A stretch of DNA of 64,000 nucleotides, from positions 55,527,946 to 55,591,945 of the forward strand of contig CM063110.1 in NCBI GenBank assembly GCA_031841125.1, in the 5' to 3' direction. Below, one piece after another: positions 44,641 to 55,879 of this stretch. The stretch's first letter is position 1. The number at the start of each line of letters is the position of its first letter. The notes under the pieces are model-generated. The model searched no databases. It was not told where the DNA came from and saw nothing but the letters and a program-made list of their open reading frames with translations. This DNA comes from Acanthococcus lagerstroemiae (taxonomy: Eukaryota > Arthropoda > Insecta > Hemiptera > Eriococcidae). Position numbers and translations under genes: made by a program.

Positions 44641-45654
44641 TTTTTAGTAGATTTATGATGGTGGATAACTTTGTCCATCTAGAATCTGAAACATTACCCC
44701 TGGCACTGGCTTTGGTCATTTTTTTTTTCAAGTAAAGTGATAGCTTATCTAATATGGCATCAACTAATCGAATAATACTTTGTAAAAACACGAAATAATT
44801 TTCGCACCACTGGCAAAATGTTTCTCAACCGTAACCTCAAAGATTTATTTCGTAATAAAAAAAAAATAAAAAAAATGTATACTGAGAAACAGGAAGAAAA
44901 AGAAGACAGAGAAGAAAACGATAATGAAAAAATCCTTATCAAGTTATATAGTCTGATATTACCCCTAAATAATAATCTAAGTTATATTATATTATGTTTA
45001 TTTACTACCGTAACAGTTAATAACCAAAAAAGGATTTTGCGAAAATTTTAATATTGAAAGTTTTGGCTGTCTGCGCCACCCTTTTATTAAAGTTTTTCTC
45101 ATACGATTCGATAAAACTCCGTGAAATGATTTTAATTAGGAGAAGCGAAAATTAATTTACGAGGATACGTTCAAACTATAAATATAAATACGCTTTACGG
45201 GCATGCTCGGCGCTTTTATCGAGGAGGTGTTTAATATCGAATAAGTAAATAAAGAATAAATCAAAATCAGGTCTCGGAATTGCTTTTTCTTCCATTTGCT
45301 GAGCACGCAATTATTTCAAGAAGGGACCGCCGGATCACGACGTCTTCCTTTCGATTTTTTGTGTGCACAACTTAACGCTGCTTTCTGTGCTCACCAATGA
45401 TACTTCTGACAAATATTGAAATACTGGTTGAAAAAAGACATTACAAAAATATTTCCAAAGTGGGACGGGTGTCTAAGGTCCACGTTTTCAATTTCGCTGT
45501 TGGCCTAACGCCAAATTTAAAACTGTCGTGGCAGGTCGAAAGGGGGAAGCGCGACTAATTTTTCATATTACATTTCTAGGGTTGCCGAATAATTACTTTT
45601 TAGTGTATTTGTTCACTAGAAGAAGTGTTTTAGGAAATGTGATGGGAAAATAAA
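44641..45654. other. No gene recognised; TAATTA-containing unique block at 45090-45330
   Basis: The block has GATTTTAATTAGGAG and GAAAATTAATTTACGAGG and looks non-repetitive; it could be conserved non-coding DNA. The rest is AT-rich. Confidence 0.3.
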
Positions 45655-46557
45655 ATTATGAAAATTGACGGGAAGTGGTATTGCCATCTCCGGTTTGCAG
45701 ACGATGTCGTATTGATCTCCCGAAAAGCAAATGACCTTCAACAAAAAATGCTGAACGAATTTTGCAGTGTCAAGTGAAAAACCTGGCCTTCGCATTCACA
45801 CTGACAAGACTGTTCTCCTCTCCAACCAGGTTGGTAACTCAGAAATAGTAGTGGAAGGAAATCAAATCGAAGTAAAGCAAGAAGTCGTATATTCAAGTCA
45901 AATTATATCATTTCAAAAAAGCTTAGATAAAGAAATAACTGGAAGAAGAACCGACTTATGGCAAAATTTCTGTGTCTTAAAAGATGTTTACAAAAGCAAA
46001 ATGACACTAAAACTAAAAATCCAAACCTAAACCTTGGGAAAATCTACCATTCCAGTACTCACATACGAGGCACAATCATGGGCCGCAATAATTGTCAAAC
46101 AACTCTGGAAGATCGGACACACTCAGATTGCCATGGAAAGGACAATCTTCTAGGAGTTACGGGAAAGGGAAGAATGAGTAATGTGAAAATCAGGAAAAGA
46201 ATTAAAGCAAAAGACTGTAGATACGTTGCCAAAAAACTAAAATTGGAGTATGCGGGTAATGTAGTCAGAGAAGGGGGAGGACAGATGGGAAGAAAGAAAT
46301 CTGGAGTGGACACCAAGAGAGGGAGTGAGGGGGAGGGGACCAAGAACAAGATGGGAGGATAAAATTAAAAGTTATGGAGGGATGGCATAGAGTAGAGACG
46401 ACAAGGTAAGGGAACGCAGGACCAATGTAGAGGAAGCCTATGCCCAAAGGTGGGCGCAACTGAGTTAAGAAATTGTACTATTTGTAGCTTTTTTGTAAAT
46501 CTTATTTTTATGTTGTTAAAGAATACTATAAAACATGTGTGTTATGATGTATTAAAT
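45655..46557 (+). pseudogene. RTE-clade LINE 3' half of RT and C-terminus
   Basis: Starts at DGKWYCHLRFADDVVLIS with the catalytic FADD box (about 45690-45720). A frameshift near 45770 leads to KPGLRIHTDKTVLLSNQVGN, EVVYSSQIISFQKSLDKEI and KDVYKSKMTLKLKIQT. Another shift gives RTHSDCHGKDNLLGVTGKGR, KKLKLEYAGNVVREGGG and a terminal EEAYAQRWAQLS ending at TAA 46466-46468. Overall the order equals that of the copy at the window start. The first catalytic aspartate and the endonuclease are missing (5' truncation). The 3' UTR runs to the edge of the next element near 46557. Confidence 0.83.
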
Positions 46558-46607
46558 CAGAGTGTCCACCGGTAATACAAGTCATAAAAGGTCGTACAAT
46601 TGAGGCA

Positions 46608-46621
46608 GTGGTCATACAAGT
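46608..46621 (+). repeat. Target-site duplication of SINE copy 6 (left)
   Basis: GTGGTCATACAAGT; right copy at 46846-46859 is GTGGTCGTACAAGT (13 of 14). Confidence 0.9.
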
Positions 46622-46845
46622 GGGTCTGGTTGGCCGAGTGGATAGCGCGTTGGTCTCGGCATCCGGAGGTTCCGGGTTCGAGCCCACGTAGCAACTCGTC
46701 AGATTTCGAACTAGGCCGGTTTTTCGGTCAGAAGGGAAGACGGCTAAGACACAGCTCCAACAGCCCCCCCCCCCGACGTCTCTAAAGTAATGCTCGAAAG
46801 GGCGGATTCCAAGGCTCGGGTTGAAAGCACAAATTAGGAAGAAAA
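46622..46845 (+). repeat. tRNA-derived SINE, copy 6 (best-defined copy)
   Basis: Bounded exactly by a 14-bp target duplication. Head GGGTCTGGTTGGCCGAGTGG (A box), B box GGGTTCGAGCCC, body GGCCGGTTTTTCGGTCAGAA, poly-C patch, GACGTCTCTAAAGTAATGCT, and the 3' tail GAAAGCACAAATTAGGAAGA. The 224-bp length sets the family length. It has no poly-A tail; the end is an A-rich AATTAGGAAGAAAA. The long duplication shows LINE-type mobilisation. Confidence 0.93.
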
Positions 46846-47179
46846 GTGGTCGTACAAGTCATACCAGAGTTATACGGTTGTCTGTAATTAGGTACTTACA
46901 AATTTGATAATTCTTCCTAAACAATCGAAATATTTCTTATCAAAATATGGCCAAATTGAAATTCAATCGGAAAATTGTGTTTTTTCCAACATTTTTTGCA
47001 ATAATTCGTTTGGTATTATTTAAGTTTCTTCAAAGTTTTTGTTTGCAATGAGCATGTTTTTGAATTTTTTTCCCTTGTAGAAATTGTGTTCAGGCGTGAA
47101 AATGTTCCAAAAAAAGGTCATACAAAAGTCATACACAAAGGCCGTACGTTTGGTAAATTCGTATTTGGTAGACACTCTG

Positions 47180-48169
47180 AAAATAAAGGCTGTTCATGTG
47201 TTCATTCATTCGTTCATATTACTACGACTGCTGAGTTCAAAATTGTGAGGATTACCGATTATGTGCCAACACAAATAATGCCAGGCTTTGAGAGCACTGA
47301 ATTTGTTATTGATACCAGTGGCACTCTCTGTTCTAAATCGTGCCTGTTGCGATGACGTAAATGAGAAAGGGAGTTATATCTCATCTTCCCCTCAGAGCTA
47401 AGGAAGAATTCAATTTTGAAACTTGTCAACATTATTTCAGACCCGAAAATTTTTCTTGACTTGTCGAATCAAAATTTTGGAAAAATTTCGTAGATCCGCC
47501 ATTATTTTACGAACAGTATCTTGAGTAACCCCTCCCGCGAGGGAGACCATCCTATTTAAGTTACTCAGTTGTTGGGTGAGTGAATTTTTATGAAATGGGC
47601 TATGCATGTCAAATATTTAACTTTGAAGTTCGTTGGTTTCCTTTTTGCTCTCAGATGTACTTACAGTTCACAGAGTTGTGGCTCCTTAGAGGGGAGGTGG
47701 AGGAATGACATTTTCACCCCAAGCATTACGCTTAACAAACATTAGAGTTCCAGGTTATCAATTTTGTTCTTAACTGATTTTAAAACTCAGCTATTTGGTA
47801 TGTCCGTGTGGTAGTTAAGGGCGAGGTAAATGTTCCTCTTTATTTCACGAGAAAGAAAGGGAATAGTAGTAATGTCCTATTTTTTCCCCCTACTAATTTT
47901 CTTTCAAACTCGAAATTCTGGGCTGTTCTCCAGTTTTTGTCCTTTCTGGTCGTCGTTAATTATTCTTAAATGACAATGAACGTGTTCGGTTGTGTTTCAT
48001 TCCGATTGTGTTAGCTCCTGTTAATCTATATCGTAGATTGAGTTTTGTCGTTTTGGTTGTCCTTGATTGGATTTGGTAATTTTCATTCAGATTACAAATT
48101 TAATGATCTTTCAGTGATCTTCTACCGATTGGCAAAGAGAGGTGACATTTGGCGGCACGTGAATAGCGC
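47180..48169. other. No gene recognised
   Basis: AT-rich; nothing identifiable. Confidence 0.4.
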
Positions 48170-48960
48170 GTGTATTGCTGTCTCGTAAATATTTCACGTC
48201 GGGATGCGAGGGTACGTCACTCGAAATCAATGGGCCCAGAGCTGCTATAGGATACTCTACTGACCGAGGCAACGCTTACCCAGCATTAATCTGGAATTCG
48301 GGTGCATCACAGACGAACGCGCTTCCTTCCTTCCTCCTCGCCTCTTCGTCTTGGTGCGTGTGGCGACGCAGGAAGGATGTGACATCGGGCTCGGCTGGGG
48401 GGTCTGCAGTAGCTCTAGGATGGTACAGAGTCGTTGTGTCCGATGTAGGCTGAGCTTTGTCCGTCGGCCCTCTACCTCGACAACTCTAAAGGCCGACCAT
48501 CCAGTTCCATCCGCTTCCACTCCTCAGCATTTCCGGGACCGAAGTGTCCGGCGCGAGACGGCCACTCGTGTTACCTCCGGAATCGATCGCTATTACCGTC
48601 CCGCGCCTCTCGTGTTGCCAAGTCTCGCCCTCGAATAGGGTGTGCCAGGGGTTGTCCTTTACCCCTCGATCACAGTGCGTGCACACGAGGCTCGGCGCCT
48701 CGCCATCCGATGTAAGAAGTGCCGAAGCACTCGTGGCCGCTCAAGACTTGGGTCAGGTGGAAATGGAGCTCTCCATGGGACCTGCCTGTCCATTGATCGA
48801 GGTCGTGTATTAGCGTTCGGGTCCACTCACCCTTGGTCGTTTGGGCGAGTTTGTTCTCCCACTTACATAGACTGCGATGATGGATGACTAATACCGAGAA
48901 TGTTACTGCAGTGACGTCATCACGCGGCAATCGGTGCTCATAATATTCGCTTTCATTCTC
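48170..48960 (-). pseudogene. R1-like LINE C-terminus and 3' UTR, copy e
   Basis: Best-preserved member of the b-e set. The minus-strand frame reads KGEWTRTLIHDLDQWTGRSH, GELHFHLTQVLSGHECFGT, then, in another frame, CTHCDRGVKDNPWHTLFEGE, a C-x2-C-x10-H-x4-x finger whose last cysteine is glycine, and TVIAIDSGGN, PEMLRSGSGWN. These are hallmarks of the region downstream of RT in R1-type LINEs. The catalytic RT is absent, so it is a 5'-truncated dead copy. Confidence 0.83.
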
Positions 48961-50100
48961 AGTTGTGTGCATGTTCAACAATATCGGACCATAAGACGTA
49001 TCCATGTACTATGTATGCATTTGCATGCAGTGTAGATACTCATCATCGGATCACTGATGATAAACGTTTGTGTACAATCTAGTTTGGAGTAATTTTTGTT
49101 TGAAACATTTTTTACGTGGGGTACGAGAAATTTCTTACATTATGGAAGGATTGGGATCGTGACATTTAAGCTCTCCCTCTTTTCCTGTGTCGATTCGACT
49201 TCATGTTCAAAAAGAAAATGGATCTTTTTTTCACTCTGTAAGTAGAATAAAATGCATGAAAATTTGCGAAGTCGCAAAATTTGAAGGGCTTCATACTAAT
49301 ATCGTATCTACTCATGTGCTATTCGAAATGATTTTAATTTTTCTCGAATTTTTTATGTTTCAGGTGAGTTTGATGGAATTGTATTATTTGTCGCACCATG
49401 CGCGGAGTGTAAGTCGTCGGTCTGTGAATTTACACAACCATATTGAATGGTGAAGGTCACTCGTTCCGAGGAAATTGGTAGGATGATCCAGTTTTAGCAC
49501 AAGGTCGATAGCAAAAGCTGTATCATTTCTACCGATGGCGACACAGAAGGTATTCGGGTCAGTATTACACTTCTTCAGCTGCCGTATCCGATGCCGAACG
49601 TTGGTGGTCGCGGTTTCTTATGCGTGACTCTTCTGGGCAGGTTAGTCGGGGTAATTTGCCGTTGCTTTTCGCTCAGTTTTGTTGTGTTAGACTTTTCCTT
49701 CTCTGTGCCGAAGAGTGTGCGGTCACAGTTCGCGTGCTAGCCACGTGTTTCACGACGTTGAGTAAGATGTCCACGATGTACACACGCACAGTACCAATCT
49801 TTCTGATCTGTTGGTAACACGCCTTGCGATTGTAATGCGCTGTTCGTGTGAACTGAGATGGGGGTTACAGGACGCGCTGTGTTTCCATCTCGATTAATAC
49901 TGTGGCCGCTATGTTCGCTAGGGTGTTAGTGGGGGGTATTCGAATATCTGTAGCTTTCCGGCATTGGTGGGACTCGAACCCGTGATGCAAGTATTGCGAA
50001 GCGGGCTCGAGACCATGATATTTTTGAGTTTTATGATTAGTGGCAGTTTCAGAAAGTAGTGAAGGGACAATATGACAATTGACAATTTATTTATTTACGT
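48961..50100. other. No gene recognised
   Basis: A minus-strand GGTTCGAGTCC (about 49970-49980) is a perfect B-box match, but no A box or cloverleaf surrounds it. Confidence 0.35.
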
Positions 50101-51393
50101 GATGCAGGGGCAATAGGGGCCACAATTACGAGATTTTACGCATTACAAGATACAAGAAAAGGAAATTACTGCATAATATGCGCAATTCATGAGTAATTGC
50201 GTGTAGATGTTGGCTTTTTGAAGATGGTGGGTTAGTAGGTCGGGTGTTACGATTTGGAAAAGATTTTTGAGTGTAAGGGGATTGGGGAGATGGAAGCGTG
50301 GAGACGTGAGGATTGGGCACTCCAGTAGGAGGTGTGGAATTGTGAGTGGATAATGACATTGAGAGCATATCGGAGGAGGTGATTTGTTGAGGAAGAATTC
50401 ATGAGTAAGACGAGTGTGGCCAGTGAGTAGTCGGGTGAGAATGACGTCGTGTCTGCGATGACTGGTGGAGAGGATGACTGTTGCTGGGCTGTCGAAGATG
50501 GATCGAAGTTGACGCGTGGGATGTTGAGCTTGCCAGCGTTGAGACCATTCTGCTGCGATGGCTGTGTTGATGAGGTGAGTTGCTTCTGGGTTGGTCAGCG
50601 TTGCAGATGGAAGTCCGAGAGTTTCTAGGGCAGTGTCTAGTCTGGGTGCCAAGCGTTTCCGATTGTAGGTTCTGTGGCGGTTGATTTCCTCCAGTTGAAA
50701 TAGCGTTCGTGTGGATTTGTTGATGCGGATAATGAAGCGAAGGAAAAGTAGTCGTCGGCGAAGGTCCGGTGGAAGTTCGTTGCAGAGAAAATAGAGATTG
50801 GAGCAGGCTGTTGTAGAGAAGGCACCACTGGCCAGGCGTAGTGCTCGATGGTGAATGGCGTGTTCAGTTTGTTGAAATCAGTTTTGGTTGCTGTTGAGTA
50901 GATGGTGAACGATAGATGCGTAGTAGAGATGTTGTATCGGCGCCGTAGGATGTGTGTGCTAATTTTTTAAGAAGGTTGAGACGTGAGTGGCAGGATTTCT
51001 TGAGTTCTGTAATATAATGTCTGAAGGTGAGTGATTGATCGAAGTGAAGTCCGAGATATTGGATTGTAGGTGGAGTGGGGAGGGAAGTTCCATTCAAAGT
51101 GATGCTGATGGAGTGTTGCAGAAGTGTATGGCGTTAGTTTTTGTAGCTGAAGATTCTAGGCGGTAGCGTGAAGTCCAGGATGCGAGTGCGTTTACTGTTT
51201 CTTGGAGCGGACGTGTTCCTGTTTGTGGCGATGTGCTGGAAATGAAAATGGTTAGATCGTCTGCAAAGAGAGCTGATTTCACGGGTGTTGCTATTTCTTC
51301 ACAAATGCTGCTGAAACCTGTGGTAAAGAGTGTGGGACTTACAACGGAACCTTGAGGAACTCCATTGTCTAGTGTTCAACTTGAGGAGATGGT

Positions 51394-51401
51394 GTGACCA
51401 A
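51394..51401 (+). repeat. Target-site duplication of MITE-D (left)
   Basis: GTGACCAA, identical to 51775-51782. Confidence 0.9.
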
Positions 51402-51774
51402 CAGCCCCGTAGAGAGAAAAAGAGGGCCGGGGGAATTTCCACGGGCCCCCCTCCTTCCAGTTCACCTTTTTCTTTCGTCAAATGGGGAAAAATTATAAGC
51501 TAACATCCCCGTAGAGAGAGAAAGAGGGCCGGGGGAATTTCCACGAGCCCCCCTCCTTCCAGTTCACTTTTTTCTTTTGTCAAATGGGAAAAAATTATAA
51601 GCTACGGGATAAGAGGTTTCTTTCGTGGTGTAAGGAGAGATTGCTGATTTTTTTATGTACAGTATGATGTGGACGTAAGCGTTGAAATTCAGGTCTTTTA
51701 AAAATATCGGGCCCTCCTGAAAGTCCGGGCCCGGGGTATTTCCCCCATTTCCCCCCTCCCTCTCGACAGGGTTG
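51402..51774. mobile_element. MITE-D: hAT-type MITE inserted in the LINE RT, 373 bp
   Basis: Ends CAGCCCCGTAGAGAG and, reverse-complemented, CAACCCTGTCGAGAG match at 12 of 15 positions inside a perfect 8-bp duplication. The insertion lies between the VRLGH and NGVPQGS motifs of the LINE. Removing it and one duplication brings these into the same frame with a single stop between them. The left 102 bp is duplicated in tandem. Confidence 0.92.
51404..51606. repeat. 102-bp tandem duplication of the MITE-D left end
   Basis: CCCCGTAGAGAG starts at 51405 and again at 51507. Both copies continue with AGAGGGCCGGGGGAATTTCC, CCCCCCTCCTTCCAGTTCAC and AAATTATAAGCTA, with very few differences, so the duplication is younger than the MITE or arose during transposition. 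Confidence 0.9.
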
Positions 51775-51782
51775 GTGACCAA
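51775..51782 (+). repeat. Target-site duplication of MITE-D (right)
   Basis: GTGACCAA, identical to 51394-51401. Confidence 0.9.
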
Positions 51783-53994
51783 GACGAACTTCGCAGCTTC
51801 GGTTGGTGAGAAACTGCTGGATAAAGAGAAGTATACGACCTTTGATATCCCATTTGTATAGTTGTTCGGTGATTTGTACTCGTATTTTCCAGATGGTGAC
51901 AAAGACTTTTTATAGATCGAAGAAAACGGCTTGTACATGATGACAACGGGAGAGGGCTTCGAAGATGGAGATGGAAAGGAAAGGCAAGTTGTTCTGTTGA
52001 TCGGCCTGGTTGAAATCCAGCTTGTTGAGGAGGCTAATAGTTTTCCTGCTAAAAGAATGCGTTGGAGCCGAGCGTTGACTATTTTTCCTATGAGCTTGCA
52101 GAATACGGAGGTGAGTGAGATGGGTCTGTAGCTGTTGATGAGGTGTGGAGGTTTGTGTGGTTTGAGAAATGGTATGATGATTGTGTGTCGCCATGCTTGA
52201 GGAAATTATCCAGTGTTCCAGATGGTGTTGAAGAGGCGGCAAATGAAGAATTTCAGTTTGGGGTGTGCGTTTTTGATCATCGAAATGTGGATATCGTCTG
52301 GTGCTGGACTTGCTGATTTGGTGCGTCGAATGGCTGGTTGGAGTTCTTCGTAATGAGTTGTTGGTTGTAGGTGTCTTCGGCGTTATCTGTGTGACTAGTG
52401 TTGGTGAAGTCTGGTGGAGCTTTTGAACGATTTGAAATCTTTGCGAATGAATTAACAAAGGATTCGGCTATGTTTGTGGACGATGTATGAGGTTGCTGAT
52501 CTCCGAATATGAGGGCGGTGGGCATGCGGAATGTTCGTTTCTTTTTTATTGCCCGTATTTCGTTCCATACTTCGGCAGTTGGAGTAGTTTTGGTGATACA
52601 TGAGATATATAGCTGCCACGAGCGCTTTTTGGCTGTCTTGAATTCCAGTTTAGCTTTGGCTCTCATTTTTTTGGAGTATATGTAATTATTTGGGGTGGAG
52701 TTTCTTCTGGGTTTTCGTAGTGGGTTTTTTCTGTTTTGGAAGGCGATGAAGCAGGTTGCGTTCCACCAAGGAACAGGTATTCGGTGGGTGACTGCTACGA
52801 GGAGTTGGATGTGTTGGATGTGGTGTGCATTTGTGTGATATATCTAGGAGTGTTGTGGTGATAAATTGGGTTGCTTCTTCTGGATTTGTGATTGGAGGAG
52901 TGATGATCGAAGAGCTTGTTTTATAGTAGAGTTTTCAGTCTATTTTCCGACGGTTCAGCTTTGAAGTTGCGAAATGCGAAAGGTGGTTCGTGGTTGGGTG
53001 AATTTTGTAGTGATCCAACGATGAGGGTGATATGGTCGCTGCCAGCCATGTCTGAGTGATACTGGACGACTATAGTTGGCTGCTTAGTTGAGCGGTGCTG
53101 ATAATGAGATCTAAGAGGGACAAGGTGCGATAAGTGAAGTTGAAGTGTGTGGATCGGTGGTTGAGAAGGGTGCGATTGAGTGTGTCCAATATTTCGTGCA
53201 GGATTTTGCTTCTGGAGTTGGTGTTGTTGCTGCCTAGCATCGGGTGATGAGAGTTGATGTCTCCAGTTAGTACAAATGGGTGTGGAAGTTGTTCTAGGAG
53301 CGCTTCGAGGTCCGCTTGTGCGAGTGGAGTGTCGGAGGAAGACAGATGTTGCAGACGGTGAGAAGATTTGAGGTAGGAATTTGAACTGCGAAAGCTTGGA
53401 GACTTGTGTGAAGATTGATTCTGTCTGCATGCAGTTTGTGAGAAACTGCTACGGTAACTCCTCCATGGGGGACTACATTATCAGCTGGCCAGTCAGAGTG
53501 GGATGTAGAATTTGGAAGAAAGGGTGAAAAGTTAGTTTTGAATTAAGTTTCTTAGAGACATAGGATTTGTGAAATGTAAGTATAAATAAGGAGTTTGAGA
53601 TCTTCGTGGTGTGAGTAGAAGCCATCATTACTATTCCAGTTTAATATTAGCGACATAATGACGATTATGGAGAGCGCAGTTGGGTTTGACATCCGGTTTT
53701 GCGGTGATTGCGGTCAGTGTGCGCGAGATTCGGCCTTTAGATTTGGCGTTGCGGACGATGGGATGACATTCTTAAAGTAGTTGGACTAATTGTTGAAGTT
53801 TCTGCACTGAGATAAATCCTATTTTATACATGAAAAATCGGTAGCGAAGCGAAAGGAAAAGTTCTTTTCACTGATTTTGGGCAGAAAATGGACGGATATC
53901 AGCCATTTTTCAATATATTTTGCAACATCTTCAGTCTTATCTAGTGTACATTTGAACATGAACGGACGATGCCGCACAGTGATTCCTCAGAAAA

Positions 53995-54260
53995 ACCAGC
54001 CGGCCAAAAATTTGAAACTTGGCATTCGGGGTTTTTTGAAAGCGCTGAATTCATTTTTCATGAAATTTTCAGTCAAAACCCGAGTGGGGCTCTAGGTGGA
54101 GGGGGTGGGGGACTGAATATTCGGAAAAAACTGCCGTGTAACTTATCAAAATATATGTTTTCAAATCTTCTGAATACGTTTTTGACATTATTTTGGCCAT
54201 AAACCCAAACGGGGTTTAACGGAGATGGGCAAAACTTAAAATTCGGAAAACTCAACGTGT
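53995..54260. repeat. Diverged tandem duplication, ~130-140 bp
   Basis: Two units share CTGAAT..GTTTTT or TTCATTTTT, an ACCC.A..GGGGTT-type segment, ATTCGGAAAA and ACGTGTAA endings. Confidence 0.5.
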
Positions 54261-54644
54261 AAAACAGTAACACATTTATAGCGTTTTCTCACAAAGTACC
54301 GAAAAGTGGCAAAAAGTATGAAAAATTACCAAAAGCACATATCCCAGAGAATAACTAAGAGCAAACATTTCCCTCAGAAATTTCCAGAAATTTTTGTGGA
54401 GCTAAAAGTTCTGAACATTAGATAACATAAATGTACTTAGTTTAAACATCGAATTCTCACGCTGTAACGCATTTAAACCAAAAAACAACACTAAATTCTG
54501 ATTCACCATGAAAAAGTACATTAGAAAAACACATTCATCATATTAAACCAGTAAGGCATGGGTTAAAACATATGCATGAAACTGCAAAATTCTTATTTAA
54601 TCTGATTTTAAAGAAGAATTAATACATTTCCTACAGCATGGATC
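54261..54644. other. No gene recognised
   Basis: AT-rich; nothing identifiable. Confidence 0.4.
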
Positions 54645-55340
54645 CCGAAGAGAGAACCCTATGAGAACGTACAGAACTACCGACTTATATCTCTGATCCC
54701 TATGCCAGCAAAAATGTTTGAAATGATAATTTATAGCAAATTATATCCTAAGCTTAAAAATATTATTTCACCTACCCAGCATGGTTTTGTAGGAGGAAGA
54801 TCAATCAATACAAACCTGATAAACTTTGTAGAATACATTACGCAGGCAATGGACTCCGACTTGCCAGTAGATGTTATATACACGGATTTTCAGTAGGCTT
54901 TTGATTCGGTAAATCACGCCATTCTCATGAAAAAACTGAAGAAGCTCGACTTCTCTGATGATTTGTGTACGTTGTTTCATTCTTACTTATTGGATAGAGT
55001 ACAGTATGTTTGTTATAAAGGTAGAATGTCACACACATTCCAGTACCCCTCTGGTATTCCCCAAGGCTCAAATCTTGGTCCCTTCTCGTTTCTATTATAT
55101 ATCAACGACTTACCCACAGTGATACAAAATTCACGTATATCTCTATATGCCGATGATGTGAAATTGTACTTATGTATTAGAGATGTAGAGGATCACCAAA
55201 AACTTCAGGGAGATTTACATGAACTTACTAAATGGAGTATAAAAAATAAATATCCTTTAAATATTGGGAAAATGTGCCTGTATAACGTGTACGCGGAAAA
55301 GGTCATATACGAACATTCCAGCTGTTATTTCCCTTCTTTT
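54645..55340 (+). pseudogene. CR1/Jockey-like LINE reverse transcriptase core
   Basis: Plus strand. RT motifs in order: YRLISLIPMPAKMFEMIIYS, SPTQHGFVGGRSINTNLINF, VDVIYTDFQ-stop-AFDSVNH with the first catalytic aspartate, GIPQGSNLGPFSFLLYINDL and SLYADDVKLYLCI with the catalytic pair. The only break inside the core is TAG at 54894-54896, where the family has lysine. The frame ends near 55310 just after KYPLNIGKM. The expected next segment is found on the opposite strand at 55469-55760. Confidence 0.87.
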
Positions 55341-55344
55341 TTTA

Positions 55345-55770
55345 ATACGTGAAGCTCAAACCTGTTCAGATTTCTTCTTGTGATAAATTTTCTGGGTAAT
55401 ACTCAAAGTCTTTAAGTCTTTCAAAAAAAAATATTTCAGAAATCTGGATTGTGTTTTTTTTTTCAATTTTACTTACTCGTATTGATTTTTTTGTACGTAG
55501 AAAACAAACCAGTACCCCATATTCCAAAATGGACTGAATGAATGAGAAATAAAGTACTTTTAATGCACTGATTTTTTCGGAAATATGCAGTGTTTCTTAC
55601 AATGAAATATGCCATTCTCCTCGTTTTATTTAGAGTCTCTTCAACGAGCTCATTGAAGGTGAGCTCTTCATTTAGAAGGACCCCCATGTCCCTCACCCTA
55701 TCAAGTCTAGTCAGAGCATGGGACATGACATTATTCATGGAAATATTCAGGATGAAAAATTGTTAGGGAA
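55345..55770 (-). pseudogene. Inverted C-terminal segment of the CR1/Jockey-like RT
   Basis: Minus strand: FFILNISMNNVMSHALTRLD, RVRDMGVLLNEELTFNELVE and RRMAYFIVRNTAYFRKNQCI, ending near FGIWGTGLFSTYKKIN. This is the region that follows the YADD and LNIGKC-type motifs in such elements, so it directly complements the plus-strand core next to it. Inversion of part of one element is the simplest explanation; two separate insertions are possible. Confidence 0.75.
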
Positions 55771-55879
55771 AATCAACTTTAGGGTTCCAAAAATTAATTC
55801 TAGGCAAAAGATAATTTTTCCACTACATCGATATCGAACGGCCTAAATGGAATTTTCTCCTATAAGTAACATAATGAGA

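Larger units (their letters stand above)
46558..47179. mobile_element. hAT-E: candidate hAT-like MITE interrupted by SINE copy 6
   Basis: The left end CAGAGTGTCCACCGG (46558) and the reverse-complemented right end CAGAGTGTCTACCAA (to 47179) match at 12 of 15 positions. Both subterminal parts contain ACAAGTCATA or GGTCATACAAAAG motifs. The flanking 8-mers TATTAAAT and AAAATAAA do not agree, so a target duplication is not supported. Without the SINE and its duplication the element would be about 384 bp. Confidence 0.65.
50101..53700 (-). pseudogene. I/Jockey-superfamily LINE ORF2, nearly complete but broken and interrupted
   Basis: Minus strand, 5' to 3'. Endonuclease: LLTVCNIYLPP, then FVLTGDINSHHPMLGSNN with the GDxN motif (about 53290-53240). 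Linker: KTAKKRSWQLYISCITKTTP and VWNEIRAIKKKRTFRMP. RT: LLNKLDFNQADQQ, AVFFDL.KAFDTVW (about 51930), FLTNRSCEVRLGH, then across an inserted MITE NGVPQGSVVSPTLF, SALFADDLTIF (about 51270), YLGLHFDQSLTF and RALRLASGAF-type thumb. C-terminus: EWSQRWQAQHP, LLTGHTRLTHEFFL and CSQCHYPLTIPHLLLECP. No RNase H is found between thumb and C-terminus, although such elements often have it. Frameshifts and a few stops make it dead. Confidence 0.87.

Noticed and set aside
49960..50020. tRNA-like patch with a perfect B box (minus strand)
   Set aside because: Only the T-loop region is recognisable; the T stem is weak and no A box or acceptor pairing is present.
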